Shown here: one piece after another, positions 43,668 through 52,970 of the stretch
How the letters are laid out: every line of letters begins with the position of its first letter
Numbering within the stretch: position 1 is the first letter of the stretch
DNA from: Candidatus Nitrosocaldus schleperae
Lineage (GTDB): Archaea > Thermoproteota > Nitrososphaeria > Nitrososphaerales > Nitrosocaldaceae
Length of the DNA stretch: 64,000 bases
Assembly (NCBI GenBank): GCA_013538805.1
Contig: JABXGR010000005.1
Span: 1-64,000, forward strand
Direction of reading: 5' to 3'
Notes under the pieces: model-generated
Databases searched by the model: none
What the model was told of the DNA's origin: nothing
The model's input: the letters and a program-made list of their open reading frames with translations, nothing else
Made by a program: the position numbers and the translations under genes

Positions 43668-44912
43668 ATGATGAGTAGGAGAGCGTACATTGGGGTGTAT
43701 GGGGTTGGTTTGGGGCATGCAAGCAGGATGCTAATGGTTGCAGAGAGGTTGAAGGCTCATGGTTATGCTCTAGAATTCTCATCGTTTGGGGATGCTGTAG
43801 ATTACATAGATATGCATGGTTATAGATGCAATATTGTGCCAGAGGTTGAGTTTGGATGGAATCCTATCTCTGGCTTCAATGTTAAGAGGAGTATAATGAA
43901 GATACCTGAGAACCTATTCAACTTCACAAGGCAGTTGAGGGTTGAGATGGAGAGTATATCAAGGTTTAGACCAGATGTTGTGATAAGTGATACTAGGCTC
44001 TCTACACTATTTGCAAGTATCATGTTAGGCATACCATGCCTAGTTATACTAAACCAGATCAAACTACTTCTATCCCCAAGGCTTAGAGAGTTCAGGATAG
44101 TTAGGTTATTCGAGGATATGCTTGGTGAGTTGTTTGGAATGCTATGGAGTAGAGGCAATACGCTGATTGCCCCAGACCTTCCTCCACCATACACTATATC
44201 AGAGCAGAACCTATGGTATATCAACAATGCTTTCAACGTATTGGAGTACTCTGGCTTCATGATACCAAGGCTAGTGCCAGATGAGGCTAGAGTTAAGAAG
44301 GTAGCAAGGGTATTAGGGTTCAATGATGGATATTATAATAATTATGATGGTTATAGCAGTAACGGCTCTCCTGCTATTGTATTTGTGCACATAAGTGGAC
44401 CATCTGAGACAAAGCACTACATAATTAGAAGCATAGTGGAAGGTTTGAGTAATATGAATGGGCATGATGGTAATGGAAGAGGTAATAGCATAACAGTTGT
44501 AGTATCTGAAGGTAAACCCAAGGGTGATACAGTGCCTAGAAGGATCCGTAATGGTTGGTACTTTGAATGGTGCCCATACAGGGATGAGTTGTTCTCAATC
44601 AGCAAGGTTATAGTTATGCGTGGAGGGCATTCAACCATAGCACAGGCTATACACCAAGGTAAGCCCTTGATATGCATTCCAATAGAGAATCATAGTGAGC
44701 AGTTGGGCAATGCAAGTAAGGTAGAGAGGTTAGGGATGGGGATGATGCTTAGGGAGAAGTATCTAAGGGCAGAGCATATTTATGAAGCAATATACAATAT
44801 TCTTAATGATTATAGTAGGTATGAGAAGAATGTTATGCATGTAAGGGATGTAGCAACCAAGATGGGTGGTGTAGAGGATGTTGTTAATAGGGCAATCTTG
44901 CTATCATGTTAA
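43668..44912 (+). CDS. GT-B fold glycosyltransferase (MurG/UGT-like)
   Basis: This 414-residue protein has two Rossmann-like halves: YGVGLGHASRMLMVAERLKAHG at the N-terminus, typical of MurG-like transferases, and a C-terminal donor-binding segment with GWYFEWCPYRDELFSISKVIVMRGGHSTIAQAIHQGKPLICIP. It should transfer a sugar from a nucleotide-sugar donor; the acceptor is unknown. A low-complexity Asn/Gly insertion (NYDGYSSNGS, GHDGNGRGN) separates the halves. It may belong with the envelope glycosylation genes, though none is adjacent. Confidence 0.88.
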   Translation: MMSRRAYIGVYGVGLGHASRMLMVAERLKAHGYALEFSSFGDAVDYIDMHGYRCNIVPEVEFGWNPISGFNVKRSIMKIPENLFNFTRQLRVEMESISRFRPDVVISDTRLSTLFASIMLGIPCLVILNQIKLLLSPRLREFRIVRLFEDMLGELFGMLWSRGNTLIAPDLPPPYTISEQNLWYINNAFNVLEYSGFMIPRLVPDEARVKKVARVLGFNDGYYNNYDGYSSNGSPAIVFVHISGPSETKHYIIRSIVEGLSNMNGHDGNGRGNSITVVVSEGKPKGDTVPRRIRNGWYFEWCPYRDELFSISKVIVMRGGHSTIAQAIHQGKPLICIPIENHSEQLGNASKVERLGMGMMLREKYLRAEHIYEAIYNILNDYSRYEKNVMHVRDVATKMGGVEDVVNRAILLSC

Positions 44913-44939
44913 GTTATACGTGATGATACCATCATCCCA

Positions 44940-46100
44940 TCATAAGTTATTATCTGCCTTGCATCTTCTAATCCCATCTATCATATCATGTACCATGTTT
45001 GGGCTTAACTTAACCTCTAGCCTATGCATGTTATTTATGCACTCCTCAACGTATTCATCCATATAACTATCATCAACTGATTCAGTGAAGTTGCTAATAT
45101 CCTGCATCTCCCTAACGTATTCTACACCAAATATCCTTGCATAGTATAGGTAGTTGGAGAACATCAGTGGAAATATTACATTCCTACAACTCATCTTACT
45201 CATCACACTATTTATGAAATCTATACCATGTAATGAGGATAATGGGAGCGCAATTATGCTACTACCATTACTATTACTCTTGCCACCCATATCAGATACC
45301 CTTACCAATCTATCTAGTAGAAGAGATGTTAGCAAGGTATTCTTATAATGAGAATGATACTTATTGCTGCTATAAACATCATTGCCCTTAGGGGTGTAGT
45401 GTGTGTACCTCAACTCTATACTCCTACTTGGGAGCATCCTTGCTATAACCTCTATCTTCTTAGCAACCCTCCTAAGCATCCCATCCCCCTCCTCCTCATC
45501 ATATACTACAATTATGGATGGATAGAATCCATGCTCTGCTAGTACATATGCTGCTACTGCTGATATGCAATCATATACACTGCATAAGGCATAACCATTT
45601 GAGCCTACAGGAAGCCCTCCAGCACCATCCTTGCATATCCTGCATATATACGCATACTCATCCGCTATGTATACCCTTATCAGCCTATCGTAACCCTTGC
45701 TTGATGGCTTAATATTGAGCATGGAGAGTTCAGAGAGCAGAGCTGCAGTTGAAGCAAACTCAACATCCCTAGCCACTAGACCATTAACACTACCAAGAAC
45801 CTCTACATGGAACCTCTCGTTAGAGTGTATTATATGCTTACCTACACCTACTATGGCATCTACTATGGAGTCTAACTTCTTATCTGCAATCTCTGCTATG
45901 CCTATACTCCTTATCCCAAATACATTTGTAAGTGCATACATAACATCTACAGGTTCATCAACCTCCAAGAGCAGTAGATTCCCATCCTGCTTAATGCTAC
46001 ATCTTTCAGGAGCATCCAACACTGCTTTTATATTACTCTTGAGAATATCCAGTCTTGATGATGTAAACTGCGTAGGTTCAACCACAACTACTACCATCAT
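44940..46100 (-). CDS. ThiI-like THUMP protein with a lost PP-loop
   Basis: This 386-residue protein has a ThiI-type N-terminal ferredoxin-like domain and THUMP domain (residues about 1-155), then GGLPVGSNGYALCSVYDCISAVAAYVLAEHGF in part, which lines up with the ThiI segment GLPVG...SGGIDSPVAAY. The PP-loop SGGIDS that adenylates tRNA for 4-thiouridine synthesis is VYDCIS (about residues 175-180) here, so ATP activation is not expected. The rest of the C-terminal half is divergent. It may be an RNA-binding derivative. It is divergent from asnS. Confidence 0.78.
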   Translation of the reverse strand: MMVVVVVEPTQFTSSRLDILKSNIKAVLDAPERCSIKQDGNLLLLEVDEPVDVMYALTNVFGIRSIGIAEIADKKLDSIVDAIVGVGKHIIHSNERFHVEVLGSVNGLVARDVEFASTAALLSELSMLNIKPSSKGYDRLIRVYIADEYAYICRICKDGAGGLPVGSNGYALCSVYDCISAVAAYVLAEHGFYPSIIVVYDEEEGDGMLRRVAKKIEVIARMLPSRSIELRYTHYTPKGNDVYSSNKYHSHYKNTLLTSLLLDRLVRVSDMGGKSNSNGSSIIALPLSSLHGIDFINSVMSKMSCRNVIFPLMFSNYLYYARIFGVEYVREMQDISNFTESVDDSYMDEYVEECINNMHRLEVKLSPNMVHDMIDGIRRCKADNNL

Positions 46101-46171
46101 ACTAGCATAGAGTAGAGGTAATAATAAGCCTTCATCCCTCTCTATAGATTTAAAACCAAGTTCAGTGGAGT

Positions 46172-47482
46172 ATGCATGTGCAGGGTGATGCTGTAAGGGC
46201 TACTGTGGATGAGTGCCTATCCATGCAGGATGGTATAATGGTAGAGTTGAGGGGATGGGTTGCTAACAAGAGTGATATAGGCTCTCTAACATTCATACTC
46301 TTGCGTGATGGCTCAAACTATATACAGTTGGTAGGGAAGAAGGGAGCAAGTAGTGAAGATGTAATCAGTATTATGAAGGATGTTAGCATAGAGTCTGCAA
46401 TACTTGCTAGAGGTACACTTCGCTCAGATGCTAGAGCATTGAATGGGAAGGAAGTGCTAGTCAAGGATATAGAGGTTATAGCAAGGGCAGAGGAGCCATG
46501 GCCAATAAACAAGAGTACTGTAAGATCTGCATCCTTCCTTTATGATAACAGGCATCTCTCGATAAGGGGTATGAAGAGCAGTTCTATAATGAAGATAAGG
46601 AGCGAGTTGATCAAGGCTGCATTTGACTTCTTCTACGAGCATGGGTTCACCTTCATAACTGCACCATCCATAGTAGGCACTGCAGTGGAAGGAGGCGCAA
46701 CACTCTTTGAGTTGGATTACTTTGGTAAGAAGGTGTACTTGACGCAGAGTGCACAGTTCTACGAAGAGGCTGCCATATGCTCATTTGGCAAGGTATTCAC
46801 CATGCAGCCAGCATTTAGAGCAGAGAAGAGTAAGACACCTAAACATCTTACAGAGTTCATAATGATAGAGGCTGAGGTTGCATTCAACACACAGGAGGAT
46901 AACATGAGGCTTCAAGAGGAGCTCTTAACATACATCTGCAATAGGGTTGCAGAGAGGAGGAAGAGGGAGTTTGATATCCTAGGGAGAAGGTTGAAGCCAG
47001 TAGAGAGACCATTCCCAAGGCTCAAGTATGATGAGGTTAGGGATACTGCAATGAAGCATGGAGTAAACTTTGAGTGGGGTGAAGATATACCAACAGAGGC
47101 TGAGAGGCTGATCTCAAGGATGTTTGAGCAACCATTCTTCATAACAGATTATCCATTGAGTGCTAGAAGCTTCTACCATATGTGTAGAGATGATGATCCA
47201 AGGATAACGCTATCCTCCGATCTTATCGCTCCAGAGGGCTTTGGCGAGATAGCAACTGGAGGGCAAAGGATACATGATTACAACACACTCCTTGAGAGGA
47301 TAAGGAGCAACAACCTTCCTCTAGAGTCGTTCAGATGGTACCTTGATCTTAGGAGGTATGGAATGCCACCACATGCTGGCTTTGGGATAGGGGTTGAGAG
47401 GGTGCTTAGATGGTTATGCAACCTCAAGCATATAAGGGCTACATCACTCTTCCCTAGAACAATAACTAGGGTATACCCCTAA
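46172..47482 (+). CDS. asnS: Asparagine--tRNA ligase (archaeal Asn/Asp-type class II)
   Basis: This 436-residue class IIb synthetase has an OB-fold anticodon domain (VELRGWVANKSDIGSLTFILLRDG), then GGATLFELDYFGKKVYLTQSAQFYEEA, motif 2 PAFRAEKSKTPKHLTEFIMIEAE, and motif 3 HAGFGIGVERVLRWL. WYLDLRRYG and LIAPEGFGEIATGGQRI point to AsnRS rather than AspRS, though archaeal Asp/Asn enzymes are close relatives. Length is normal. The TATA-like GATTTAAAAC lies about 24 bases before the ATG. Confidence 0.87.
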   Translation: MHVQGDAVRATVDECLSMQDGIMVELRGWVANKSDIGSLTFILLRDGSNYIQLVGKKGASSEDVISIMKDVSIESAILARGTLRSDARALNGKEVLVKDIEVIARAEEPWPINKSTVRSASFLYDNRHLSIRGMKSSSIMKIRSELIKAAFDFFYEHGFTFITAPSIVGTAVEGGATLFELDYFGKKVYLTQSAQFYEEAAICSFGKVFTMQPAFRAEKSKTPKHLTEFIMIEAEVAFNTQEDNMRLQEELLTYICNRVAERRKREFDILGRRLKPVERPFPRLKYDEVRDTAMKHGVNFEWGEDIPTEAERLISRMFEQPFFITDYPLSARSFYHMCRDDDPRITLSSDLIAPEGFGEIATGGQRIHDYNTLLERIRSNNLPLESFRWYLDLRRYGMPPHAGFGIGVERVLRWLCNLKHIRATSLFPRTITRVYP

Positions 47483-47559
47483 TAGCATAATATAGTAGGA
47501 TGTAGTTCTATAGCATGAAATAAACTTATTTATATAAAGGGGATGAGATTAACTAATCA

Positions 47560-48000
47560 ATGTCCAAGGATAGGCATAGAGAGGTATTGAAGCGCGATAT
47601 AATACTCAAACTGTTATCATTTACTCTAGCCTTTGTTATAATTGATACGATGATAACATACTATGGCATCTCACTTGAATGGGTACCTGCATACCTTGAG
47701 ACCAGCATAATCTACAACCTTTATGGGCTCGATGCCTTCATGGCGGGCAAGATTTTGATTGGTGCCCTAGTCATATACATCTTCTATAGGAACCTTATGA
47801 TGAGCATGGCTAAGGGTAGGAAGATTTACAGCATAATCCTACTAGCATTTGCATCTGTATCGTGGTTTGCAGTCATCTCAAACATCCTTGTGATCATAGA
47901 CCTAAACTACATTCTCGACATATACTATCTTGCAATAGTGCCAGTGAGCGCTATCCTGCTATTCCTACATGGATTATGGTGGATTAGACTCAAGGTTTAG
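47560..48000 (+). CDS. Small membrane protein, unknown function
   Basis: This 146-residue protein has four hydrophobic segments (residues about 18-36, 60-76, 88-110 and 118-142) and a basic N-terminus (KDRHREVLKRD), so the N-terminus is probably inside. I do not recognise a family. The TATA-like TTATATAAAG is centred about 26 bases before the ATG, implying a leaderless mRNA. No functional clue in its neighbours. Confidence 0.75.
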   Translation: MSKDRHREVLKRDIILKLLSFTLAFVIIDTMITYYGISLEWVPAYLETSIIYNLYGLDAFMAGKILIGALVIYIFYRNLMMSMAKGRKIYSIILLAFASVSWFAVISNILVIIDLNYILDIYYLAIVPVSAILLFLHGLWWIRLKV

Positions 48001-48196
48001 ATCTATGTTATAGATTAAATCATGATATGCTTAATGCTGATGATACTCACTGTATTGCTTAATTAATTAATTAATAATCATGCAATTGCTTACAGTTATC
48101 ATCTCATAATACCCTAACCCGCATCTCTTTCATATACTATCTAACATTTATGAATCAAGGCTTAGGTTTATAAATAATTGGTTGGAAACCTCCTCC
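48001..48196. other. Intergenic region before cysH
   Basis: No gene is seen. An AATTAATTAATTAATAA stretch is near 48060 and a strong TATA box TTTATAAAT lies at 48167-48175, about 26 bases before the ATG at 48197. Confidence 0.5.
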
Positions 48197-48919
48197 ATGC
48201 AAAGTATTGAGGCTATAGCCAAGGAGTTTGAGAGCAAGAGTGCTGAGGAACTGCTCAGATGGGCAATAGATAAGTTTCATCCAAGGATTGCTCTAGCATC
48301 AAGTTTTGGGGCAGAGGATGTTGTGCTTATAGACATGCTGGCAAGGATAAGGAAGGATGCTAGGATCTTCACTCTAGATACTGGAAGGCTAAACCAGGAG
48401 ACCTATGATGTTATGGATGCTATAAGGGATAGATATGGCGTAAGCATAGAGGTCTACTTCCCAGATGCAAAGGAGGTTGAGGAGATGGTGAGGAAGCATG
48501 GGTTCAACCTATTCTACCATAGCGTTGAGTTGAGGAAGCTATGCTGTGAGGTTAGGAAGGTTAAGCCATTGAATAGAGCCTTGAATGGTTTGGATGCATG
48601 GATAACTGGACTTAGAAGGGAGCAGGCAGATACTAGAGCAAATATAGCAAAGGTTGAGGTTGATATGCAGCATAATGGGATATTGAAGATAAACCCTCTA
48701 GCAGACTGGACATGGAGTATGGTATGGGAGTATATAAGGAGGAATAACGTACCATACAACAAACTACACGATAAGGGTTATCCAAGCATAGGATGTGAGC
48801 CATGCACTAGAGCAGTACAGCCTGGAGAACCTTTCAGGGCAGGTAGATGGTGGTGGGAGCAGGATTCATACAAGGAGTGTGGGCTACACTTGAACCCGCT
48901 CAAGAAGGACAGACATTAA
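48197..48919 (+). CDS. cysH: Phosphoadenylyl/adenylyl-sulfate reductase (CysH)
   Basis: The protein of about 240 residues reduces APS or PAPS to sulfite in assimilatory sulfur metabolism. It has the PP-loop-like LASSFGAEDVVLIDML, TLDTGRLNQETYD, and the cysteine pattern LCCEVRKVKPL, CEPCTRA and KECGLHL. The CC plus CxxC pairs bind a [4Fe-4S] cluster, and their presence favours APS over PAPS as substrate. ATG 48197 is favoured over a TTG at 48182 by the TATA box distance. It is 24 bases upstream of sat, so an operon is likely. Confidence 0.93.
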   Translation: MQSIEAIAKEFESKSAEELLRWAIDKFHPRIALASSFGAEDVVLIDMLARIRKDARIFTLDTGRLNQETYDVMDAIRDRYGVSIEVYFPDAKEVEEMVRKHGFNLFYHSVELRKLCCEVRKVKPLNRALNGLDAWITGLRREQADTRANIAKVEVDMQHNGILKINPLADWTWSMVWEYIRRNNVPYNKLHDKGYPSIGCEPCTRAVQPGEPFRAGRWWWEQDSYKECGLHLNPLKKDRH

Positions 48920-48943
48920 CTAGTAGGATAGTATAGGATCTCT

Positions 48944-50137
48944 ATGAAAGGCATTATTGAACCACATGGAGGGAGGCTGATCAAAAGGGTCCTTGATAAG
49001 AGTGCTAGGGAGAAGGTACTGAACGATGATGATATCCCCAAGGTTTACATAGATGATGATCTGGCAAGTGATGTTGAGAATATTGCAGATGGTATACTCA
49101 GCCCACTTGAGGGTTTTATGGGTTATGATGATCTTATACATGTGCTAAGAGAGGGGAGGCTTGCCAATGGTATCCCATGGACCATACCCATCCTGCTTGA
49201 TGTTGATGATGATACAGCAGCAAGGATGAAGGATGCAAGGGATGTCTTACTTGTAGGTAAGAAGAGCAGTGCTATGGCATTGATGCATGTTGAGGATCAC
49301 TACAGATATGATAGGATGGAGATAGCAAGGAAAGTATACCAGACTGATGATAGATCACATCCTGGAGTAGTAAAGACATTGGCTATGAATGATAACTTTG
49401 TACATGGTAAGATAACCCTAGTAAGCAGAGCAGGTAGCAGTGCCAATACCAATAGCAGTAATGATGAGGGCAAGTATGGGCTTAGGAGGTATAGGCTCAC
49501 CCCAGAGGAGTCTAGAGCAATAATTGCAGAGAAGGGTTGGAGGAGCGTTGTAGGCTTCCAGACAAGGAATATACCACATCTAGCACATGAGATGCTCCAA
49601 AAGTCTGTACTCAACTTCTTTGATGCGCTCTTTGTAAACCCGCTTATAGGCAGGAAGAAGTCTGGTGACTTTAAGGATGAGGTTATAATTAGAGCATATG
49701 AGGTGCTTATAGAGAACTACTATCCAAAGGAGAGGGTGCTCTTTGCTACACTACATACTGAGATGAGGTATGCTGGACCCAAGGAGGCTATACACCATGC
49801 TATAATGCGCAAGAACCTTGGATGTACACACTTCATAGTTGGTAGAGACCATGCTGGTGTAGGCTCATTCTATCATCCATTCGCTGCACAAGAGATATTC
49901 AAGGAGTACCCAGATCTAGGCATAGAGCCTGTCTTCTTCCCTGCATTCTTCTACTGCAAGAGGTGTATGGGAATAGTTAGTGAGAGGATGTGCCCCCATC
50001 CTCTTGACTACAGGCTTGAGTTGAGTGGTACAAGGCTTAGGAAGATGATAAACGAGGGTGAGAGACCCTCAGAACTCCTCATGAGGCCAGAGGTTGTTGA
50101 TGTTATAATGCAACATAATGATCCATTCGTGTCATAG
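48944..50137 (+). CDS. sat: Sulfate adenylyltransferase (ATP sulfurylase)
   Basis: This 397-residue enzyme makes adenylyl sulfate from ATP and sulfate. It has VVGFQTRNIPHLAHEMLQKS (QxRN motif), VGRDHAGVGSF and FYCKRCMGIVSERMCPH zinc-type Cys near the C-terminus, typical of archaeal/bacterial Sat homo-oligomers. A short Ser/Asn-rich insertion (GSSANTNSSNDEGK) near residue 165 is unusual. It follows cysH by 24 bases, giving a two-gene sulfate assimilation unit. Confidence 0.96.
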   Translation: MKGIIEPHGGRLIKRVLDKSAREKVLNDDDIPKVYIDDDLASDVENIADGILSPLEGFMGYDDLIHVLREGRLANGIPWTIPILLDVDDDTAARMKDARDVLLVGKKSSAMALMHVEDHYRYDRMEIARKVYQTDDRSHPGVVKTLAMNDNFVHGKITLVSRAGSSANTNSSNDEGKYGLRRYRLTPEESRAIIAEKGWRSVVGFQTRNIPHLAHEMLQKSVLNFFDALFVNPLIGRKKSGDFKDEVIIRAYEVLIENYYPKERVLFATLHTEMRYAGPKEAIHHAIMRKNLGCTHFIVGRDHAGVGSFYHPFAAQEIFKEYPDLGIEPVFFPAFFYCKRCMGIVSERMCPHPLDYRLELSGTRLRKMINEGERPSELLMRPEVVDVIMQHNDPFVS

Positions 50138-50198
50138 TATGGCTAGCATAGCATAACATAGCATAGCATTTTAATTACTCATCCTCCTATGCATATAT
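50138..50198. repeat. AGCAT tandem repeat and promoter before the 50199 gene
   Basis: AGCAT/ACAT units recur five or so times in 50144-50169. A TATA-like TTTTAATTA follows at 50168-50176, about 27 bases before the GTG at 50199. Confidence 0.5.
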
Positions 50199-50903
50199 GT
50201 GAATGGAGCTAGGCTCAAGACTAATCTTCTGTCTATTGCTCTTACCCTAACCTTGGTTATGCTCCTACTTGCCCCTATCAATACAATCCATGCTCAGGAT
50301 GGAGGAAGGAAGGTTGATAAGATAGTTATACCATTTGATGCAGCAAACAGCACTATCGATGCTCCTTCCCTATACAGGTTCAAAGATAGGCATGTAGCAA
50401 ACTGGATAGTTACGATAAGTAATAACCTTATCTACAACCCAGAGAATGATGATGCTAAAGTTATCCTAAGGTTCAGGAACAACCTCAATACAAATGAGTT
50501 CCTTGAGGTGGGCATGACAGGGCAGGATAGAGTGCTATGGTTTGCTGTAGGGAAGGAGAGCATTGGATACATGACCATGTATAGAAACAGCAATGCATGG
50601 TTCCCTGAACGAGCAATAATGATGACCTATGCTCAAGGTGAGAGGCTTAGCGTTAATAATGGGCAGAGGATAGTGGTTGATAGGCTCAACATAGAGCAGT
50701 TTGCAATAGATAGCGTAGAGGTTTATGGAAGGAATGGGATAGATGCTCCATACAATGCTATTGCAGGGGTTATAACCATAGAGGTTGTATCTGGCAACCC
50801 ATTGGATAATCCAATAATGAGTGTACCATTCATAGTTACTGGGGCTGTTGCTGGAATAGTACTCATCCTGCTAAGGCTCAAGAGGAGGGAGAAGGATACC
50901 TAA
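50199..50903 (+). CDS. Secreted membrane-anchored protein, unknown function
   Basis: This 234-residue protein has an N-terminal signal peptide (LLSIALTLTLVMLLLAPINTIHAQD) and a C-terminal transmembrane helix (VPFIVTGAVAGIVLILLRL, residues about 208-226) followed by a basic tail, as in a type I membrane protein with most of the chain outside. The outer domain is beta-rich, with no Cys. I do not recognise a family. Start is GTG 50199, well placed after a TATA-like box; no ATG start gives the whole signal peptide. Confidence 0.72.
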   Translation: MNGARLKTNLLSIALTLTLVMLLLAPINTIHAQDGGRKVDKIVIPFDAANSTIDAPSLYRFKDRHVANWIVTISNNLIYNPENDDAKVILRFRNNLNTNEFLEVGMTGQDRVLWFAVGKESIGYMTMYRNSNAWFPERAIMMTYAQGERLSVNNGQRIVVDRLNIEQFAIDSVEVYGRNGIDAPYNAIAGVITIEVVSGNPLDNPIMSVPFIVTGAVAGIVLILLRLKRREKDT

Positions 50904-50938
50904 ACGAAAGGATACCTAAACTAGCATGTAATACTATG

Positions 50939-51691
50939 CTATCTTTTGATTTGATCTGTTGTTCTGTTACTGCTATTACTACTGATGATGCTCTTGTTGC
51001 TGCTACCCTTCTCCCTATAATACCTGCACATATCTTTAAGCAAGCATAGATTGCATAGAGGTGCTACTGGCCTGCATACATTCTGTCCAAACATAACGAA
51101 TGTATCGTTTATCCTCTTCCAGTATGCCATATCAACCTTCTCCATAAGCATATGCTCAGTCTCCTCCACACTCCTGCTAGATACCAAGCCTAATCTATTG
51201 GCTATCCTATGCACATGTGTATCAACTGGTATGGCAGGTTTATCAAATGCATAAACTAGGACGCAGTTTGCAGTCTTCCTTCCAACCCCTGGTAGCCTCA
51301 TCAACCCTTCAAGGGTATCTGGAACATCCCCATTGTACTCATCTACAATTATCTTTGCAACCTCCTTTATCCTTCTAGCCTTTACCCTATAGAACCCTGC
51401 TGGCCTTATTAGTTGCTCTATCTCGCTAACATCTGCATCTGCAAGTGCCCTAGCATCCTTGAACCTTGAGAATAGGTTCCTTACCGCTATCCTTGTATTC
51501 TCATCCCTTGTCCTTGCTGAGAGTATGGTTCCTATGAGTATCCTAAGGGGATCCCTACCCTCTTCCTCCTGTAACTCCCTCAATGCTGTTAGCCTTGATC
51601 TTAAGGCTGAGCCTCCAGCATCCATAACAAGCCTCTTCATCGTCTCATGCATGAGTTCCAGTACCTTTCCTACCACTACTACATCATCCAT
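50939..51691 (-). CDS. nth: Endonuclease III (DNA glycosylase/AP lyase)
   Basis: This 250-residue HhH-GPD enzyme removes oxidised pyrimidines. The helix-hairpin-helix LPGVGRKTANCVLVYA carries catalytic Lys139, and Asp157 is in IPVDTHVHR. The [4Fe-4S] ligands C206, C213, C216 and C222 follow the canonical C-x6-C-x2-C-x5-C spacing. The C-terminus is a Ser/Asn low-complexity tail. It is divergent from the aconitase X genes with 33 bases between the starts. Confidence 0.96.
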   Translation of the reverse strand: MDDVVVVGKVLELMHETMKRLVMDAGGSALRSRLTALRELQEEEGRDPLRILIGTILSARTRDENTRIAVRNLFSRFKDARALADADVSEIEQLIRPAGFYRVKARRIKEVAKIIVDEYNGDVPDTLEGLMRLPGVGRKTANCVLVYAFDKPAIPVDTHVHRIANRLGLVSSRSVEETEHMLMEKVDMAYWKRINDTFVMFGQNVCRPVAPLCNLCLLKDMCRYYREKGSSNKSIISSNSSNRTTDQIKR

Positions 51692-51724
51692 GCCCCTCTA
51701 TAGGCATAAAGGCTTTTAATAGAT

Positions 51725-52969
51725 ATGCTGGTGAAGATGGATATGCAACTAAGCAGGGAAGAGGAGGATGCACTTGATGGTAAGTATGGCGATGCATTAG
51801 CAGTAGCATACAGGATACTCCTTGCAATAGGGAATGCTATGGATGCTGATAGGCTTGTACCTGTAAGATGGGCACACATCTCTGGCGTTAACTACAACAC
51901 CATTGGGGATGCTGGACTAGCATTCCTTGAGAGGATAAGCATGGATGCAGTAGCAAACAATATCAAGGCTAAGGTTACTAGCACGCTTAACCCAATGGGC
52001 TATGATCCAGTTAAAGGTTATGATGATGATAGGTTCGTTGAGAGGCAGGAGAGGATAAGGAAGGCATACGAGGCTATGGGTATCATAGGTTCATACACAT
52101 GCATACCATATGAGGTATTCCCAATACCTGCTAGAGGGGAGCATGTATCATTTGCTGAGAGCAATGCTGCGATATATGCAAACTCTATGCTTGGGCTTGT
52201 TACAAACAAGGAGAGTGCCCTTAGTGCTCTTGCAAGTGCATTAACAGGCAAGGCACCATACTCTGCTCTAAGGGTTGAGGAGGCTAGAACTGCTCATACT
52301 ATGATAGATGTTAAGCATGATATCAAGGATGAGGTTGATGCTGCATTGCTAGGCTACTTTGCTGGCAAGGTAAATGAGCAGTGCATATCGTTCAGGTTCA
52401 GATCAGGGCTTGTTGAAGGATCGCCTATTGGCGTTGATGGAAGGGCAAGGATCAATGCTAAGGCATTATGCTCAGCCTTGGGCACCTCTGGCTCAGCTGG
52501 CATGTTCATCATAAATGATGTTAATTCTGCTACTCATGATGATGCAAAGTATAGGAGGAGGATAGAATACACGAGTAGGGATGCCATGATGGTTAAGGAT
52601 GAGTTGAGTGATGAGGATGATGGCAATGCTATAGTCTTTGGGAGCCCTCAACTAGGGCTGAACGAGCTTGGGATGCTTGCTAACATGCTTAAGGGCAAGA
52701 GGTTCAAAAAGCGTTGTCTACTCTTCTGTGCAAGATGTGTGTATGAGGAGGCAAAGCGTATAGGCTACATCTCTCCAATAGAGCGTGCAGGTGCAGAGGT
52801 TTACTCTGACTGCTGCTCATGCCTAACACCATTGATAAGCAGGGATGAGGTTGATTCTGTGATCACAAATAGCGTAAAGGCAGCATACTACCTCAAGAAC
52901 TGGAATAGGGTTGGTGTATGCTTGAAGAGCATGAGGGAGATAGTTAGGGATGAGTGCTATGATGTATAG
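51725..52969 (+). CDS. Aconitase X large subunit (candidate phosphomevalonate dehydratase)
   Basis: This 414-residue protein is the catalytic subunit of aconitase X (DUF521/AcnX). Cys residues in LLFCARCVYEEAKRI and VYSDCCSCLTPLI are likely cluster ligands, and VPVRWAHISGVNYNTIGDAGLAFLERIS is the conserved opening. In Aeropyrum the two-subunit archaeal enzyme dehydrates mevalonate 5-phosphate to trans-anhydromevalonate 5-phosphate in the modified mevalonate pathway. A UbiD-type decarboxylase (9930-11282) could catalyse the next step. The small subunit gene overlaps or abuts the 3' end. ATGs at codons 1, 5 and 7 are equally possible starts. Confidence 0.92.
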   Translation: MLVKMDMQLSREEEDALDGKYGDALAVAYRILLAIGNAMDADRLVPVRWAHISGVNYNTIGDAGLAFLERISMDAVANNIKAKVTSTLNPMGYDPVKGYDDDRFVERQERIRKAYEAMGIIGSYTCIPYEVFPIPARGEHVSFAESNAAIYANSMLGLVTNKESALSALASALTGKAPYSALRVEEARTAHTMIDVKHDIKDEVDAALLGYFAGKVNEQCISFRFRSGLVEGSPIGVDGRARINAKALCSALGTSGSAGMFIINDVNSATHDDAKYRRRIEYTSRDAMMVKDELSDEDDGNAIVFGSPQLGLNELGMLANMLKGKRFKKRCLLFCARCVYEEAKRIGYISPIERAGAEVYSDCCSCLTPLISRDEVDSVITNSVKAAYYLKNWNRVGVCLKSMREIVRDECYDV

Positions 52970-52970
52970 T

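Noticed and set aside
43820-44323. 167-residue reverse frame
   Set aside because: Shadow of the glycosyltransferase gene with no motif.
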